Shown here: piece by piece, positions 23,801-35,393 of the stretch
Layout: the number at the start of each line of letters is the position of its first letter
Position numbering within the stretch: position 1 is the stretch's first letter
Source of the DNA: Symsagittifera roscoffensis
Lineage: Eukaryota > Xenacoelomorpha > Acoela > Convolutidae
Length of the DNA: 64,000 nucleotides
Reading direction: 5' to 3'
Assembly: GCF_963678635.1 (NCBI RefSeq)
Contig: NC_087065.1
Location: 66,557,374-66,621,373, forward strand
Notes under the pieces: generated by a model
Told to the model about the DNA's origin: nothing
Database searches by the model: none
The model's input: only the letters and a program-made list of their open reading frames with translations
Translations under genes and position numbers: made by a program

Positions 23801-24090
23801 CGAACATTCTTGAGTTTTGCGGTGCTCGTGTGGAGAAAAAGTTGCCTCCAGTGCCTTTTACGGACTCGATCCATTCAAATTCAAATTACACTAACTACTG
23901 AAGCAATCATTGAACGTTTTAATAAGCTACAGAATTTTCATAGGTCATTATTTGGCTGAGAAATTGATTCAAATACTTTTTTGCTAATTTTAATAACTAG
24001 AACAATTTTTCAATAATTTTAGCGATGAGTGTTTTAACCTAAAAGAAAACAAATTGGAATAAAAATGTCTTATAACAAGCAAAAAGCATA
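20851..24090. other. No gene recognised; probable intron or intergenic DNA, copy 1
   Basis: AT-rich sequence with homopolymer runs, fully represented in copy 2 (42111-45380). Short open frames (for example 21678-21860) change between copies without a coding pattern. If the TRPM gene continues to the right this would be intronic. Confidence 0.5.
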
Positions 24091-24093
24091 GTT

Positions 24094-25130
24094 TCATGAT
24101 TTTGGCATTAAGGCTGAAAGAAAATTGGGATGCAAGTATAACCTGGGCGCCAAAAATACAGTAAAGTCCAAGAAAGACTTGGGCTCATTCATCAGTCTTT
24201 GCTTTCCTTCATGAACAGAAAAATTCAAGTTTTTGTGTGGAGGCTGATTTATCGACCACCTGCTTGAGCGAAGAGTAATCAATGAGTTCTTGGCTGGTCT
24301 GAGTTTGATGTAAGCAATATGATAAAAAATCTTTTCCACAATTCAATGTTGTTTTCCATGCTAAGTATTTAGGAGAAAGCCTCGAAAACGATGTTTCAAC
24401 TGCTTGCATCGGTCACTAAACTCAGTACACTGCAAATTAAACTTTTTTCTCAATTTTGTTCATGAGTGTGATTTCAGCTAAAAGTCTATCAAAATGCACG
24501 TAAAGTGCTGATGCACGCTTTTCCAAGAAAATTAATTCAATATTGTTACCAGCGCAGAATCAAACTTTAGTTTCATTGAATTGGTGCAGTTGGTCAATTC
24601 AGATTGAATAAAGCCATTTAAAGCGTCGTGAATATATGTCAGATCAAAATCCATGTTTTAGTGAATTTGATAATATTTCAGACTGATTCCATGCCTATGG
24701 TTTGATACAAAGTCCAGAGCTCGCAAAATTTTATAGCAACTTTTTGTTAGGAGTTGTAAATACAGCATTATCTGCAGTGGGTAATCTAATTTAGTGAACA
24801 AGGATCCCTTTGTGCTAATAGTTTGATAATAAAAAGATATCTGATTTAAATCGATTTGTAACCGCGAAATATTCATTAGTGTCCATTGCACTTATCATTT
24901 GAAGTACTATTTTTTGCCAAAAAACTTTATCTTGTTTCGCGTTTTGTAGAACAGTTGTGGCTAGAAATGTGTTGGTAAATTTGCAAGGTTTTTGCATAGT
25001 GTGTATCTTCGATAATCATTAAAAAAACCTGGCAACTTTACAAAAAAGGCGGATTTCTCCAGATGCAGCCTAAATCCGCTAATGATCACTGGCAGCTGCA
25101 GCAGACTCCCTGCACTATTAATCGTTTTTT
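24094..25130 (-). pseudogene. Possible decayed reverse-strand coding stretch, copy 1
   Basis: Several open pieces on the reverse strand have protein-like composition: TTVLQNAKQDKVFWQKIVLQ near 24900, KLDYPLQIMLYLQLLTKSCY near 24760, and a C-terminal piece LIDYSSLKQVVDKSASTQKL near 24240. They lie in different frames with stops between them. The same pieces are present at 45383-46431, where the first reaches 108 codons. I recognise no family. It might be an old transposase or cellular pseudogene, or chance. Changes between copies do not favour synonymous sites clearly. Confidence 0.25.
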
Positions 25131-25566
25131 TTGCCATAGTAAAAAGTCCATTTAGTCAGCTGTGTTTTTTTTAACAAGGTCAAATGCATTCGGAAAAAGA
25201 GTTCAACGTTGGTTTTTAACCAAATATGGTGGGGTGTATACTCTTGTGCTAACTTGAAATGCAGTTCTTTTGAAGGTCGATAAGTTTGTTTCTATCTCTT
25301 GAAACTGCAGACTCGAGCGTTGGCCATCAGATTAGTTTTTAATTAGAAATCATTTCGCTTTCTGCTGAAAAAGTTGCTGTACAATTTTTAAGATTTAGAG
25401 CCTTGGGTTTTTGTTTTCATTGTTTTTATCGTTCTATTTTTTCAAAAAAGTTGCAATTTTTGTTGCTTTCAACTCCATTTTGCTTTTGATTATGTTTTTT
25501 GTGTCTTTTTCCAAGGTTTTTGGTGTTTTTTTTGGGTTGCTTCAACAATTGTTTTAATCAAAAGGC

Positions 25567-26938
25567 TTTTCAGACATATACGCACAAGACTATAGCGGAT
25601 ATTTTAAAGACAAAAAATATTACATTTACTTTAATGGCGAAAAAATTCAGACCACAAGATATATCAACAATAAATATTTTTAGTTTTGTAATTTTGAAGA
25701 ACGAACTTCTTGCCTTTCTAGGATGGCCCTACTACATCCTAGAAAGATTGACTAAATTATGCGCAATGTTAAATTTTCTTGGATTTCTTTTTTCTCTCTT
25801 AAAAGGAACTTACAATACATGCGCAATACACACATAAGTAAATAAACAAGCTAGCGTAGCACGCTTACTTTTCGCAGGATTTTTTGGAATATTCTCAACA
25901 TCAATCATTAAAAGTCTTTTACCCGCTCAATTAAAAGAATACAATACAAAGTTATCAACAACTCCAAACGCATATGACGAACACTAAACGACACAAATAC
26001 AACGCCCACAGCACCACATTTACAGAACCTCAACCATAAACATCCCTTATCACTAGTATCACGAAATTTTAGAAATATTGCTCAATTAGAGCTCATAACT
26101 CCAAGATCAAATTACCCTAAAAGCCCAATCCAACATACTATAACACAACAGCCAAATTCAGACGACACATACAAACAAATTATAGAACAATCACATACCA
26201 CTAAATTTCGTTCTCAGAACAACCATCTTTTTAGCCCACGATGAGCCTCCAAATTGGATCGCTCCATCGATCAATTTCCCACCCAGCCAACCTTCAGAAC
26301 AACCTCCCCATCATCCCACTTTTTGCTTTCCTTCACCTCAGTCACCTAATCCTAACTTTTCATTCAGCAAGGAATCAGATACAAATTCCAACACAACAGT
26401 ATATATCACTATCTCCCAATTCAACAACTCCGATATCGAAACACCCGACGAATTTGCCAACTCTGAACCCAGTCCACCTTCATTTTCTCAACCTCCCTTT
26501 CAACCTATCCATTCTCAAGTTAAAATTGAACCCCTTCCCCCTTCCACTCCCATTTCATGTGTTACACCCATATTTTCCCCTCTAACCAGCGAATCAGCCG
26601 ATAACAACGACCAAGATCACAAACAAACTCATAAACTAAACAAACTCATAAACGTAGACGATTCCCGCCCACTAGTTGTCCCTCATGAATTCATTCAGCC
26701 CGTCAAAGTTCCCATCCTAGAATCCATATATGACACTCGCTACAATCACAAATTATATAACCTAATACAAAACACACCGTATGAACAATCACCTAACACT
26801 GAAGAACCCAACATCATTAGAGCACTTGAATTGCTTCGGCCACTTCTGCAAACTAAACACATCATTCGTTTGTTAGCTAAACTACTAACCTCATCTGATA
26901 TCATCCACGAAGTTAACCTATCTAATAATATGAATTAG
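25567..26938 (+). pseudogene. Env-like anchor region and first Pro/Ser-rich tail, copy 2
   Basis: Counterpart of 7071-8445. It starts mid-protein at the duplication junction (FSDIYAQDYSG), passes the anchor candidate (ASVARLLFAGFFGIF near 25850-25890) and runs into the tail, ending at the conserved TAG at 26936-26938. Frame changes and stops occur before and within the tail. The C-terminal helix reads IIRALELLRPLLQTKHII. Confidence 0.5.
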
Positions 26939-27355
26939 GTAATATGAATTCACTATTTTAAAAATAAATTCCAACAACACTAACTATTCTTATTCAATGT
27001 TCTCTCTTTTTCTTCATAGGAACAATCATCAATCATCTACAAAACAAAAAGCAAAATAGAAAACAGAAATTCTTTATCAAATCATTAGTTTCTATTAACC
27101 TTTCTAATAATTTAAGAAATAAAATTCTCCCGTACAAAGCAGTAAATTAATATATCAACTGTTAACCATATAGAACAACCACATACCACTTATTTTCGTT
27201 CTCTGAACAACCATCTCCTTAGCTCACGATGAGCGGCTGAGTTGGATCCTTCCATCGACCAATTTCCCACCCAGCCAACCTTCAGAACAACCTTCCCATC
27301 GTCCCACTTTTTGCTTTCCCCTACCACAATCACCTCATCATAACATTTCATCAGC

Positions 27356-27925
27356 ATGGAATCAGATACTAATTCCAACACAACAGTATATAACACTATC
27401 TCCCAATTCAACAACTCCGATATCGAAACACCCGACAAATTTGCCAACTCTGAACCCAGTTCACCTTCATTTTCCCAACCTCCCTTTCAACCTATCCATT
27501 CTCAAGTTAAAATTGAACACCTTTCCCCTTCCACTCCCGTTTCATGTGTTACACCCATATATTCCCCTCTAACCAGCGAAACAGCCGATAACAACGACCA
27601 AGATCACAAACAAACTCATTAACTAAACAAACTCACAAACGTAGACGATTCCCGCCCACTAGTTGTCCCTCATGAGTTCATTCAGCCCGTCAAAGTTCCC
27701 ATCCTAGAATCCATATATAACACTCGCTACAATCACAAATTATATAACCTAATACAAAACACACCGTATGAACAATCACCTAACACTGAAGAACCCAACA
27801 TCATTAGAGCACTTGAATTGCTTCGGCCACTTCTGCAAACTAAACACATCATTCGTTTGTTAGCTAAACTACTAACCTCATCTGATATCATCCACGAAGT
27901 TAACCTATCTAATAATATGAATTAG
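27356..27925 (+). pseudogene. Env-like tail, second unit
   Basis: Opens at ATGGAATCAGATACT and encodes the Pro/Ser-rich tail for 88 codons. It is then stopped by a TAA where the first unit and copy 1 have a lysine codon (CATAAA versus CATTAA). The frame continues after the stop to the conserved TAG at 27923-27925. Without an upstream ectodomain it cannot be an Env protein by itself. Confidence 0.45.
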
Positions 27926-28342
27926 GTAATATGAATTCACTATTTTAAAAATAAATTCCAACAACACTAACTATTCTTATTCAATGTTCTCTCTTTTTCT
28001 TCATAGGAACAATCATCAATAATCTACAAAACAAAAAGCAAAATAGAAAACAGAAATTCTTTATCAAATCATTAGTTTCTATTAACCTTTCTAATAATTT
28101 AAGAAATAAAATTCTCACGTACAAAGCAGTAAATTAATATATCAACTGTTAACCATATAGAACAACCACATACCACTTATTTTCGTTCTCTGAACAACCA
28201 TCTCCTTAGCTCACGATGAGCGGCCGAGTTGGATCCTTCCATCGACCAATTTCCCACCCAGCCAACCATCAGAACAACCTTCCCATCGTCCCACTTTTTG
28301 CTTTCCCCTACCACAATCACCTCATCATAACATTTCATCAGC

Positions 28343-28917
28343 ATGGAATCAGATACTAATTCCAACACAACAGTATATAACACTATCTCCCAATTCAACA
28401 ACTCCGATATCGAAACACCCGACAAATTTGCCAACTCTGAACCCAGTTCACCTTCATTTTCCCAACCTCCCTTTCAACCTATCCATTCTCAATTTAAAAT
28501 TGAACCCCTTTCCCCTTCCACTCCCATTTCATGTGTTACACCCATGTATTCCCCTCTAACCAGCGAAACAGCCGATAACAACGACCAAGATCACAAACAA
28601 ACTCAATAACTAAACAAACTCACAAACGTAGACGATTCCCGCCCACTAGTTGTCCCTCATAAATTCCTTCAGCCCGTCGAAGTTCCCATCCTAGAATTCA
28701 TATTTAACACTCGCTACAATCACAAATTATATAACCTAAAACAAAACACACCATATGAACAATCACCTAACACTGAAGAACACAACATCATTAAAGCACT
28801 TGAATTGCTTCGGCCATTTCTGCAAACTAAACACATCATTTGTTGTTAGCTAAACTACTAACCTCATCTGATATCATCCACGAAGTTTTTCGCCATGGCT
28901 TCTTCGCCGACGATTAG
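28343..28917 (+). pseudogene. Env-like tail, third unit
   Basis: Same as the second unit, with the shared TAA after 88 codons and a further single-base loss near 28842 (TTTGTTGTTAGC versus TTCGTTTGTTAGC) before the TAG at 28915-28917. The last residues match the copy-1 type rather than its own neighbours. Confidence 0.45.
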
Positions 28918-29457
28918 GTACTATGAATTCACTTTTTAAAAAATAAATTTCAACAACACTAACCATTCTTATTTAAGGTTCTCTCTTTTTCTTCATAGGC
29001 ACAATCATCAATCATCTACAAAACAAAAAGCAAAATAGAAAACAGAATGTCTTTATCAAATCAATAATTTCTATTAACCTTTCTAATAATTTAAGAAATA
29101 CAATTCTCCCGTACAAAGCAGTAAATTAATATATCAATTCTTTACGCCAAAGCAATAAATATTCATACATTTGAAAAATAAAATAATAACTTCAAACCCC
29201 GAATCAAGCAGTAAAATTCATAAATTTAAAGTAGTAAATTGATAACATTTTTTCATAAATTGCAAAAAGCAGTACTAACCTTTTTCAAGACGCTTCCTTA
29301 TAATCTTTCGCCCACAAATTCTATCCAAATTTGCATTGCTCGCCCACAAAGAATTGTTTAAAAAATGAATTTAAGTTTCAACTTTCACTGATAACAACTC
29401 CAACAAGTTTTGCCTTCCCCCCACCTCAATCACCCTATCATAACATTTCATCCAACA

Positions 29458-29633
29458 TGGTATCAGATACTAATTCCAACTCAACAGTATATAACACTAT
29501 CTCCCAATTGAACAACTCCGATATCGAAATACCCGACGAAATTGCCAACTCTGAACCCAGCCCACCTACATTTTCCCAACCTCTCATTCAACCTATCCAT
29601 TCCCAACCAACAAGTTATCAAACTTTTCATTAA
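29458..29633 (+). pseudogene. Shortened Env-tail fragment beside LTR-like repeat, copy 2
   Basis: Counterpart of 8923-9095, open for 59 codons from the ATG at 29458, diverging after PIHSQ and stopping at the LTR-like start. The short sequence upstream (29270-29457) includes about 50 bp absent from copy 1. Confidence 0.45.
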
Positions 29634-31110
29634 CCCGGTTGGAAAGGAAATATATAATAATCCAAACTAACCAACGCAAACTTACTAAACACCATAAACC
29701 ACAACCTAACAGCATGACTAAGAAAAGAAAACCCACGGTACCCAAACTGGATTAACCCCAGCTTAGAACTAGATAAATTATTCTTTTGAAGACTACTTTT
29801 AAGTCTGAACACAAAAGAACAAAACACCAAAAAGTCGAAAGACAAACTAAAAACAAATAATTTGATTTTTGAGAAAAAGACATAACTAAGACAGCAAAAG
29901 AAAACACTACTAATAAAAAAGAGCATGAAAGGTTGAACTAACACAGGACCCTCAAAACAAAAGAGCACGAAATTACACCCTCACTTCTGGCTTAACCCAC
30001 CAGAAAAGGACGTCCTGAGCGTGCTCTATAGCCGACCTCATCCACAGTGCTACATCCTCTCTTTGTGACACCCACGACACTATTTTTGACGAGAGTTACT
30101 CAAGTGTGAGTAGCTCTTAAAATTAACCAAACTAAATAGTAACGCTTTCGTGATAGAAATTAATACAAGATCATAACTAAAAAATAATATTAACAAAACT
30201 TTGTATATAAAAATGATATAATGCAGTATATACGTTACATACAGCCCAAAGACGAGCAGCAAGGAACTTGACAACCCAATCACACTCCAACTTCGAATTG
30301 GCAAAACCCACCTGACATGCTGCCTACAGTCACTACACTCAATGGATTTACAGTACAACTTGGCATCGCAGAAAAGGAAACCCATTGCAACAGAACAATG
30401 GCCATCTCGATGTTCAAGTATACGTACAGATCCAAGTCACCAGGCACTGCATCCAAAGTCGAACTACCTGCCGTTCCCAGACGAGATTGAGAATAGCAAT
30501 GTTCCTATCAACCACATCAACACTCATCACAACCAATCAGAAATCATGACACAATCTCCCGAAACGATCGTGATCAACAGCCATTGCTTAAGAACAATTC
30601 CTTATCCACGATTCCAGCTTCCTGGAGCTACTGATACCAATCCTTCTTCCTAATCGGAAAAAAAAGATGCTCGCAACTTCTCAAAAAGAAATACCATCAT
30701 CCATCCTCCGCTACAATAAGAGCATTGAAAAACTAAACTCTCTAAACCCCGGATGGGTGGAACCACATCTAAACTAGTATTTATCATTGGTTATTATTAT
30801 GATAGTTTATCTCTATAAAATATTAAATACTAACCAATCATACTCCATCAAACTAACAACCTATTTATTTGTAAAGTGTTGAAACTACTTGTAGTTTCAA
30901 CACCAGAACAATTTGAAATAAACTTAGAATACAGTTGCTCTCATTCTGGAACTAACTCGCGCAAACCGGTGTACACTAGATCTTTTGAGACTAGGAGATA
31001 TAAAAGTAAGATTAAGATTGGTATTAGACAAGAAGTTGCACGAATCTATCCGGCCGAAAATAAGATAGCGTGACGAGCAGACGGTGTACCTTTTTACTCT
31101 ATGAGCACAG
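29633..31110 (+). repeat. LTR-like dispersed repeat L1, copy 2
   Basis: Near-identical partner of 9095-10575 with the same TATA box, hairpin (30876-30903) and 3' block. The 103-codon frame inside it differs from copy 1 at eight bases, seven of them changing the amino acid, which argues that frame is not under selection. Confidence 0.55.
30876..30903 (+). ncRNA. Conserved hairpin in LTR-like repeat, copy 2
   Basis: Identical to the 13-bp stem hairpin at 10342-10369. Confidence 0.55.
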
Positions 31111-31827
31111 TACAGAACACTCAATTTGCTGGAGAGGACAGTTTAATAAACAAAATGAATTGATGTTAAAGGCAAGTTGGACAGTACCGCTATAAAAAAA
31201 CTGAAACCCTTGACATGAACATAAACTTGAAATCACTATGAAATAACCTTAGTGATACCCACAGAACCAGAAAGTGGAGATATTCATTTAATCGACAACA
31301 CACCAGGAGCATATGTACAACTGTTTACACTGAAACAATTGAATTTGGTGAGCAGCTTCAAACGCCAAATTTTTTGGGCATCAACTCCATCCAGACCCGA
31401 TCTAGAAAAAAAAGACATTAAAATACTGCATGTCTACTGAAAAGACCGACCTCACTAGGTTTTAATCGAAACTAAATAGCATGAAAGAAAGTTTAAAATG
31501 GAAATATACCACCCAATTGATGCTTAGTCTACCCAAAAAAAATTCTTGAGACACAACATTGGGTTACGCAGAAGCTCCTAATAATCTAGAGTTTTCACAG
31601 ACAAACTAAATATACGAAAAGAATCATGTTCGCAATGAATCAAAACATTTAAATGCAAATCATGTAATAGAAAAGAAGCCGATATAAAAACTATAGAACG
31701 AGTTAAAGACATTGAGCTGCTCTTTATGCACTCTAAAATTCAACATGCTGACTGTCCAGTGAAACTATGATGGTTGTTACACTACTAGACGCAATGAGAT
31801 CCAGTCAATTTTAACATACAGCCGAAC
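31111..31827. other. Internal retroelement region downstream of L1, copy 2
   Basis: Counterpart of 10576-11290. The open piece at 31252-31440 (IPTEPESGDIHLIDN) is conserved with small changes. No domain recognised. Confidence 0.4.
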
Positions 31828-31940
31828 ATGACTGGTGATTCAATTGCAGCACAACGACGGCACAGAGAAGATGGCGAGAAGTTGAGCTTCAACCGAACTC
31901 TGCATATGTGGATCTATCAGATTCAGATCATGAGCACACA

Positions 31941-32648
31941 CCCGAGTCGAGATTTTTCACCTAATTTGAAGCAAGATTTGAGCGGTTTGAGCGGTTTATT
32001 TAGACAATTACGCTCAAAATCTTGCTTTAAAATGAGCGGTTTGAGCGGTTTTTGAACGGTTTATCTAAAAAAACCGCTCAAAAACGGCGCAAGATTTAAT
32101 AATAAACAGTCGACCACAGAGGGATTCGAACCCGCAATCTTCTGATTCGAAGTCAGACGCCTTATCCGTTAGTCTATCCGGACTTGCTGGAAGCTTAATA
32201 TTCGCTGTACTTGTTCTACTGAATATGTTCAATGTTTTAGACATGCACAACAAATATTATTCGTAAGTTGGGGCGGGGGGGGGGGGGGTTGTTGACGTGA
32301 AGAGCTGGTCAAAAATGCTGTTTTTGGGCACTTTTTGGAAAATTACATATTGGTCGCCCCTGGATGAACGTGTTCGTTCGAGTTTTGCAGAGAAGAGAAA
32401 CGTTGAGTCTGGGACCTCGACCCGGGAAAACCGCTCAAAAACCGCTCAAATCTTGCTTGAAAAACCGTTCAAAAATCACCGCAAGAAATGAGCGGTTTTT
32501 GAGCGGTTTTTTAAGCAAGTTTTGAGCGGTTTGAGCGGTTTTTCGAAAAAAAAAACCGCCCAAACCGCTCAAACTGCTCAAATCTTGCTGGAAAACCGCT
32601 CAAACCGCTCAAATCTTGAGCGGTTTTTGTGCGGGATCTCGACCCGGG
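31941..32648. mobile_element. 708-bp inverted-repeat insertion rich in GAGCGGTTT, absent from copy 1
   Basis: The empty site is visible in copy 1 at about 11405. The left end CCCGAGTCGAGAT is matched in inverse at the right end (ATCTCGACCCGGG), and CA on both sides (31939-31940, 32649-32650) could be a 2-bp target duplication. Another end-like ACCTCGACCCGGG occurs inside at about 32417-32429, so the insertion may be composite. The interior has 15 copies of GAGCGG or its reverse complement, mostly as GAGCGGTTT, plus a tRNA-like sequence and a run of 14 G. No transposase is encoded. Confidence 0.75.
32111..32183 (-). tRNA. tRNA-Arg(TCG)-like sequence, probably a pseudogene
   Basis: On the reverse strand a 73-nt sequence fits the tRNA layout: anticodon stem TCTGA/TCAGA with loop CTTCGAA (anticodon TCG), variable loop AGATT, and T loop TTCGAAT with a consensus B box GGTTCGAATCC. 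The acceptor stem GTCCGGA/TGTGGTC has two mismatches and one G-T pair, the D stem has one mismatch, the T stem has one mismatch, and the A box is off consensus. It is probably a decayed or captured tRNA-Arg. Confidence 0.6.
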
Positions 32649-33018
32649 CAGCGAGCGGCAAAGACAATTCAAAACAAGCAATACAACTTTGTAGTCGATA
32701 CCACAGAGCTAAAGTCAAAGTTCCACAATAGGAAACGTCGAATCAAAATATTTAAATCAGAGAATTACTACAAACGAGAATGATCCATCTTCGAAAAAAG
32801 ATAAAAATGAAAGGAGTTTTGAGAGATCAAGAGGACGACAAAAAAACTAATTGCTAGAAGAGACAGACCATAACTTTGACTTTTTGCAAACCATAACTAT
32901 ACTAAACCCATACTAAACCCGCACCATAAACCCGGATCATAATCGATTATATTGTCATAGTATGGTCAGCATCTATAAAATGACAAAATAAGCTCTTATA
33001 ATCCCAATAAAATCCATT

Positions 33019-33063
33019 GTAATCGATTATAATCAATTATAACCGATTATAATCGATTATAAT
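33019..33063. repeat. Short palindromic array, copy 2
   Basis: Same TAATCGATTAT-type array as at 11809 and 12545. One unit reads ATCAAT. Confidence 0.75.
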
Positions 33064-33249
33064 GAATTTTTTCGTTGGGTCATTCATGAAATTTACAATT
33101 TTATTCAAAATTATCTCATTTCCTGTTTAGTGTAGTTGCTACGTGTTATATTTCATAAAATGTTACAGTTAAGAAAAATAATTATATTTTTTTGTCTCTA
33201 CTTTTTCTAATTTATCGCAGTTTAACACTTTTTTTTACACCGCCCCCCC

Positions 33250-34500
33250 CCCCCCAGCCAGTTAACACACTATGATTGCGAAAAGAAGAAACTAAAATAT
33301 AACACGAATATGCAGTAACCAAGTAACAACATGCGAATCAGAACGACAAGCAATAGAACAACAAATATGATTGCCTTAGTTTTTTCCTAGGCTCGTAATA
33401 CAACCCCTGTACGCTAAACACTTACAATTTTATGAAAAGAAAGTACACTGTTCACAAGCTTCCAGCGGAAACAAAAATAGTATAGACCACAGTGATATAA
33501 CCAGAAATAATACATACAATTCATTACACCTCAACCCTGAACGTTGCAAAAACAAATTTAGCTACAAATATAAAAGATACTCACATTTTTCCAGACTCAA
33601 AACATCAACATCAACTTGAACAAAGTCAAGTTAAAGACGATTTGACGATGAATATCCGAAACATTGCGCACATTGACGGTTAAACTATGACCTCCAGGAC
33701 AATAATTGAATACCTCACATTGGCATAAATGATCTAACTGAAAAGCGAGCATCAAAAACACAGGAAATCATGAATTAATGTTCAACATGTTCATTTTGCA
33801 AGCGACTTTACAGACGAAACAATGAAAAACCAAGGACTTCAATTACCTAGTAAGAATAAGCAAGGATACTGGCACCCCGAACGCAGTACCCAGGCAACCA
33901 TTGTTTTATTCACTGAAGACACTTACATCACTTTCAAGTTGCTAGAAACCAAGAACAAATAGTAAAAAGTCACAAAAAAAATTCATAGTCTTTTACCGTT
34001 TGATCAGATACACCCACACAGAACATACCCATATAAAAAAAACCACCGAAAAATACAAGAAATTGAACGTAACTTAACACTATTTAAAATAAGATTAGAA
34101 ACAGAATTTCCATACAAAATTTGAAAACCACTATTTAACACCCAAGCAACCCTAGTTGAATACGAAAAAAGATCTGATAGGAAAACAGCAAAACTCATAA
34201 ATCCTGGCCACGATACAAACCAAAGCCGAGACGATGAAAAAGATTTTATAATCACTATCGCTCCACAAAAACAATGGAAAAATATGAGGAACTTTCCTTC
34301 CAGAAAATCGTGATAGCACACATCTTCAAGATCTATCACAAAGGTTTTGGGTTAACCCATTGTGAGATACAACTAAATGTGAATCTTAATCACGCTAAAA
34401 TGTAGAATGCTCCCGTAACCATCTTAACTAAAATTCAGGTTCTCCCTAAACCGACTGTAACTCCGCATTTTCACCCTTTTCCCGCCCTCTTCCTGAAATA
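33250..34500 (+). pseudogene. Second Env-like family, most complete copy
   Basis: Starts after a run of 13 C and CAG with QLTHYDCEKKKLK. It keeps the stretch 33350-33790 lost in copy 1, then SDFTDETMKNQGLQLPSKNK (33803-33862) and a later block matching the first family near EFPYKI and TLVEYEKRS (34100-34170; first family ELACKYN and ILVEYKDGS at about 3659-3730). Order and spacing of these blocks agree between the families. Many stops and frame changes make it a pseudogene. Family assignment beyond Env-like is not possible by eye. Confidence 0.45.
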
Positions 34501-34660
34501 CCGAGCCCAATGACCGTCGTCCAATAAGAACATAATTTAGATAATTCTATTCAGCACCAACAAAAATCCATAAAAAAATCAACCACTTAAAATCCACTAA
34601 TTAACCATTCAACCTCATCATCAGGAACATCAACATCATGCATTTGCAATATTCCCACCT

Positions 34661-35393
34661 ATGCACAGCGTATACTCAAGAGAAATAATTAACCTACAAG
34701 TCCGCCTATGTTTTAATCATTGGATTTTCACAAACACGACGAACCACATTCAACGCCATAATACTCATAAGTTTTTGCTTGTGAACCTCCCATTTTCCCG
34801 CCAATACTGCTATTACGAGTTAGAACCTCAAAATCAATGCGATTCTCCTTTGACGAACACTCACTATTCCCTACGCTCCCTTGGCGTAGTTTTCCACAGT
34901 TTTGCTAGCCCACTTCTTATAAAACTCCCCAAAATCGAAAACGGTGAACTTTATATGACAGCCTTCCTCAACTCACTAACGCTATACATATGAAAGATTT
35001 TACTATTATTGGATGATCGCATGTTCTCAATCGATTCATGGCACGCAAATCAAATCAGGTTGTCATTGCACACTACCATCACACTGTCATCCGCTACATG
35101 GAAGACTCATCAATCGACGCAGACCCCGCAGCTCACCGAGAAATTTTTTGTTAGGACTGACTTTTTTTGATATGCACAGCTTCAACAAAAATCTTGATCA
35201 TGCCATTGAGCAGGCGCTTAAGAACATCAAAGCATACGTACTTCCTCATTTTCCTCACTCCAAAAGAACGCAATTTTTACTGTTCGCACGGAGTCATTTT
35301 AGAAACAAAATTAACTCAAAGGCACTTTTTTATCGCTTCATCCAAGGACACACGTTAGGAAGTTCACCACCTTCACGTAACTTAAATCATTGA
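34661..35393 (+). pseudogene. Later part of second Env-like pseudogene, copy 2
   Basis: Two open pieces of 110 and 126 codons (34661-34993 and 35013-35393), longer than in copy 1, with SLRSLGVVFHSFASPLLIKL and HSFNKNLDHAIEQALKN. They follow the ectodomain-like blocks but have no recognised anchor. The assignment rests on position only. Confidence 0.3.

Larger units (their letters stand above)
7071..25566 (+). repeat. Large tandem duplication, copy 1 (about 18.5 kb)
   Basis: This interval matches 25567-46870 over its length, in the same order and orientation, with offsets of about 18.5, 20.5, 21.1 and 21.25 kb that step up where copy 2 has extra sequence. At 25566/25567 sequence equivalent to the right end (matching 46801-46870) joins directly to sequence equivalent to the left end (7071), which is what a head-to-tail duplication predicts. 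Divergence between copies is a few percent plus many indels. Confidence 0.9.
26210..28917 (+). repeat. Three tandem copies of about 0.99-kb Env-tail unit
   Basis: Units start at about 26210, 27198 and 28185 (spacing 988 and 987 bp). Each contains the tail coding sequence, the terminal TAG and the following AT-rich 3' region. Copy 1 of the large duplication has a single unit (7710-8690). The units differ by a few percent. Confidence 0.85.
31828..32790 (+). pseudogene. Basic hypothetical protein fragment split by insertion, copy 2
   Basis: First part 31828-31940 and second part from 32649 correspond to the 81-codon frame at 11291-11536. The 708-bp insertion lies between them and ends the frame. 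Confidence 0.35.

Noticed and set aside
32275-32288. G run as polypurine tract or quadruplex
   Set aside because: A homopolymer of 14 G with no second tract nearby; its position inside the inverted-repeat insertion does not fit a polypurine tract before an LTR.
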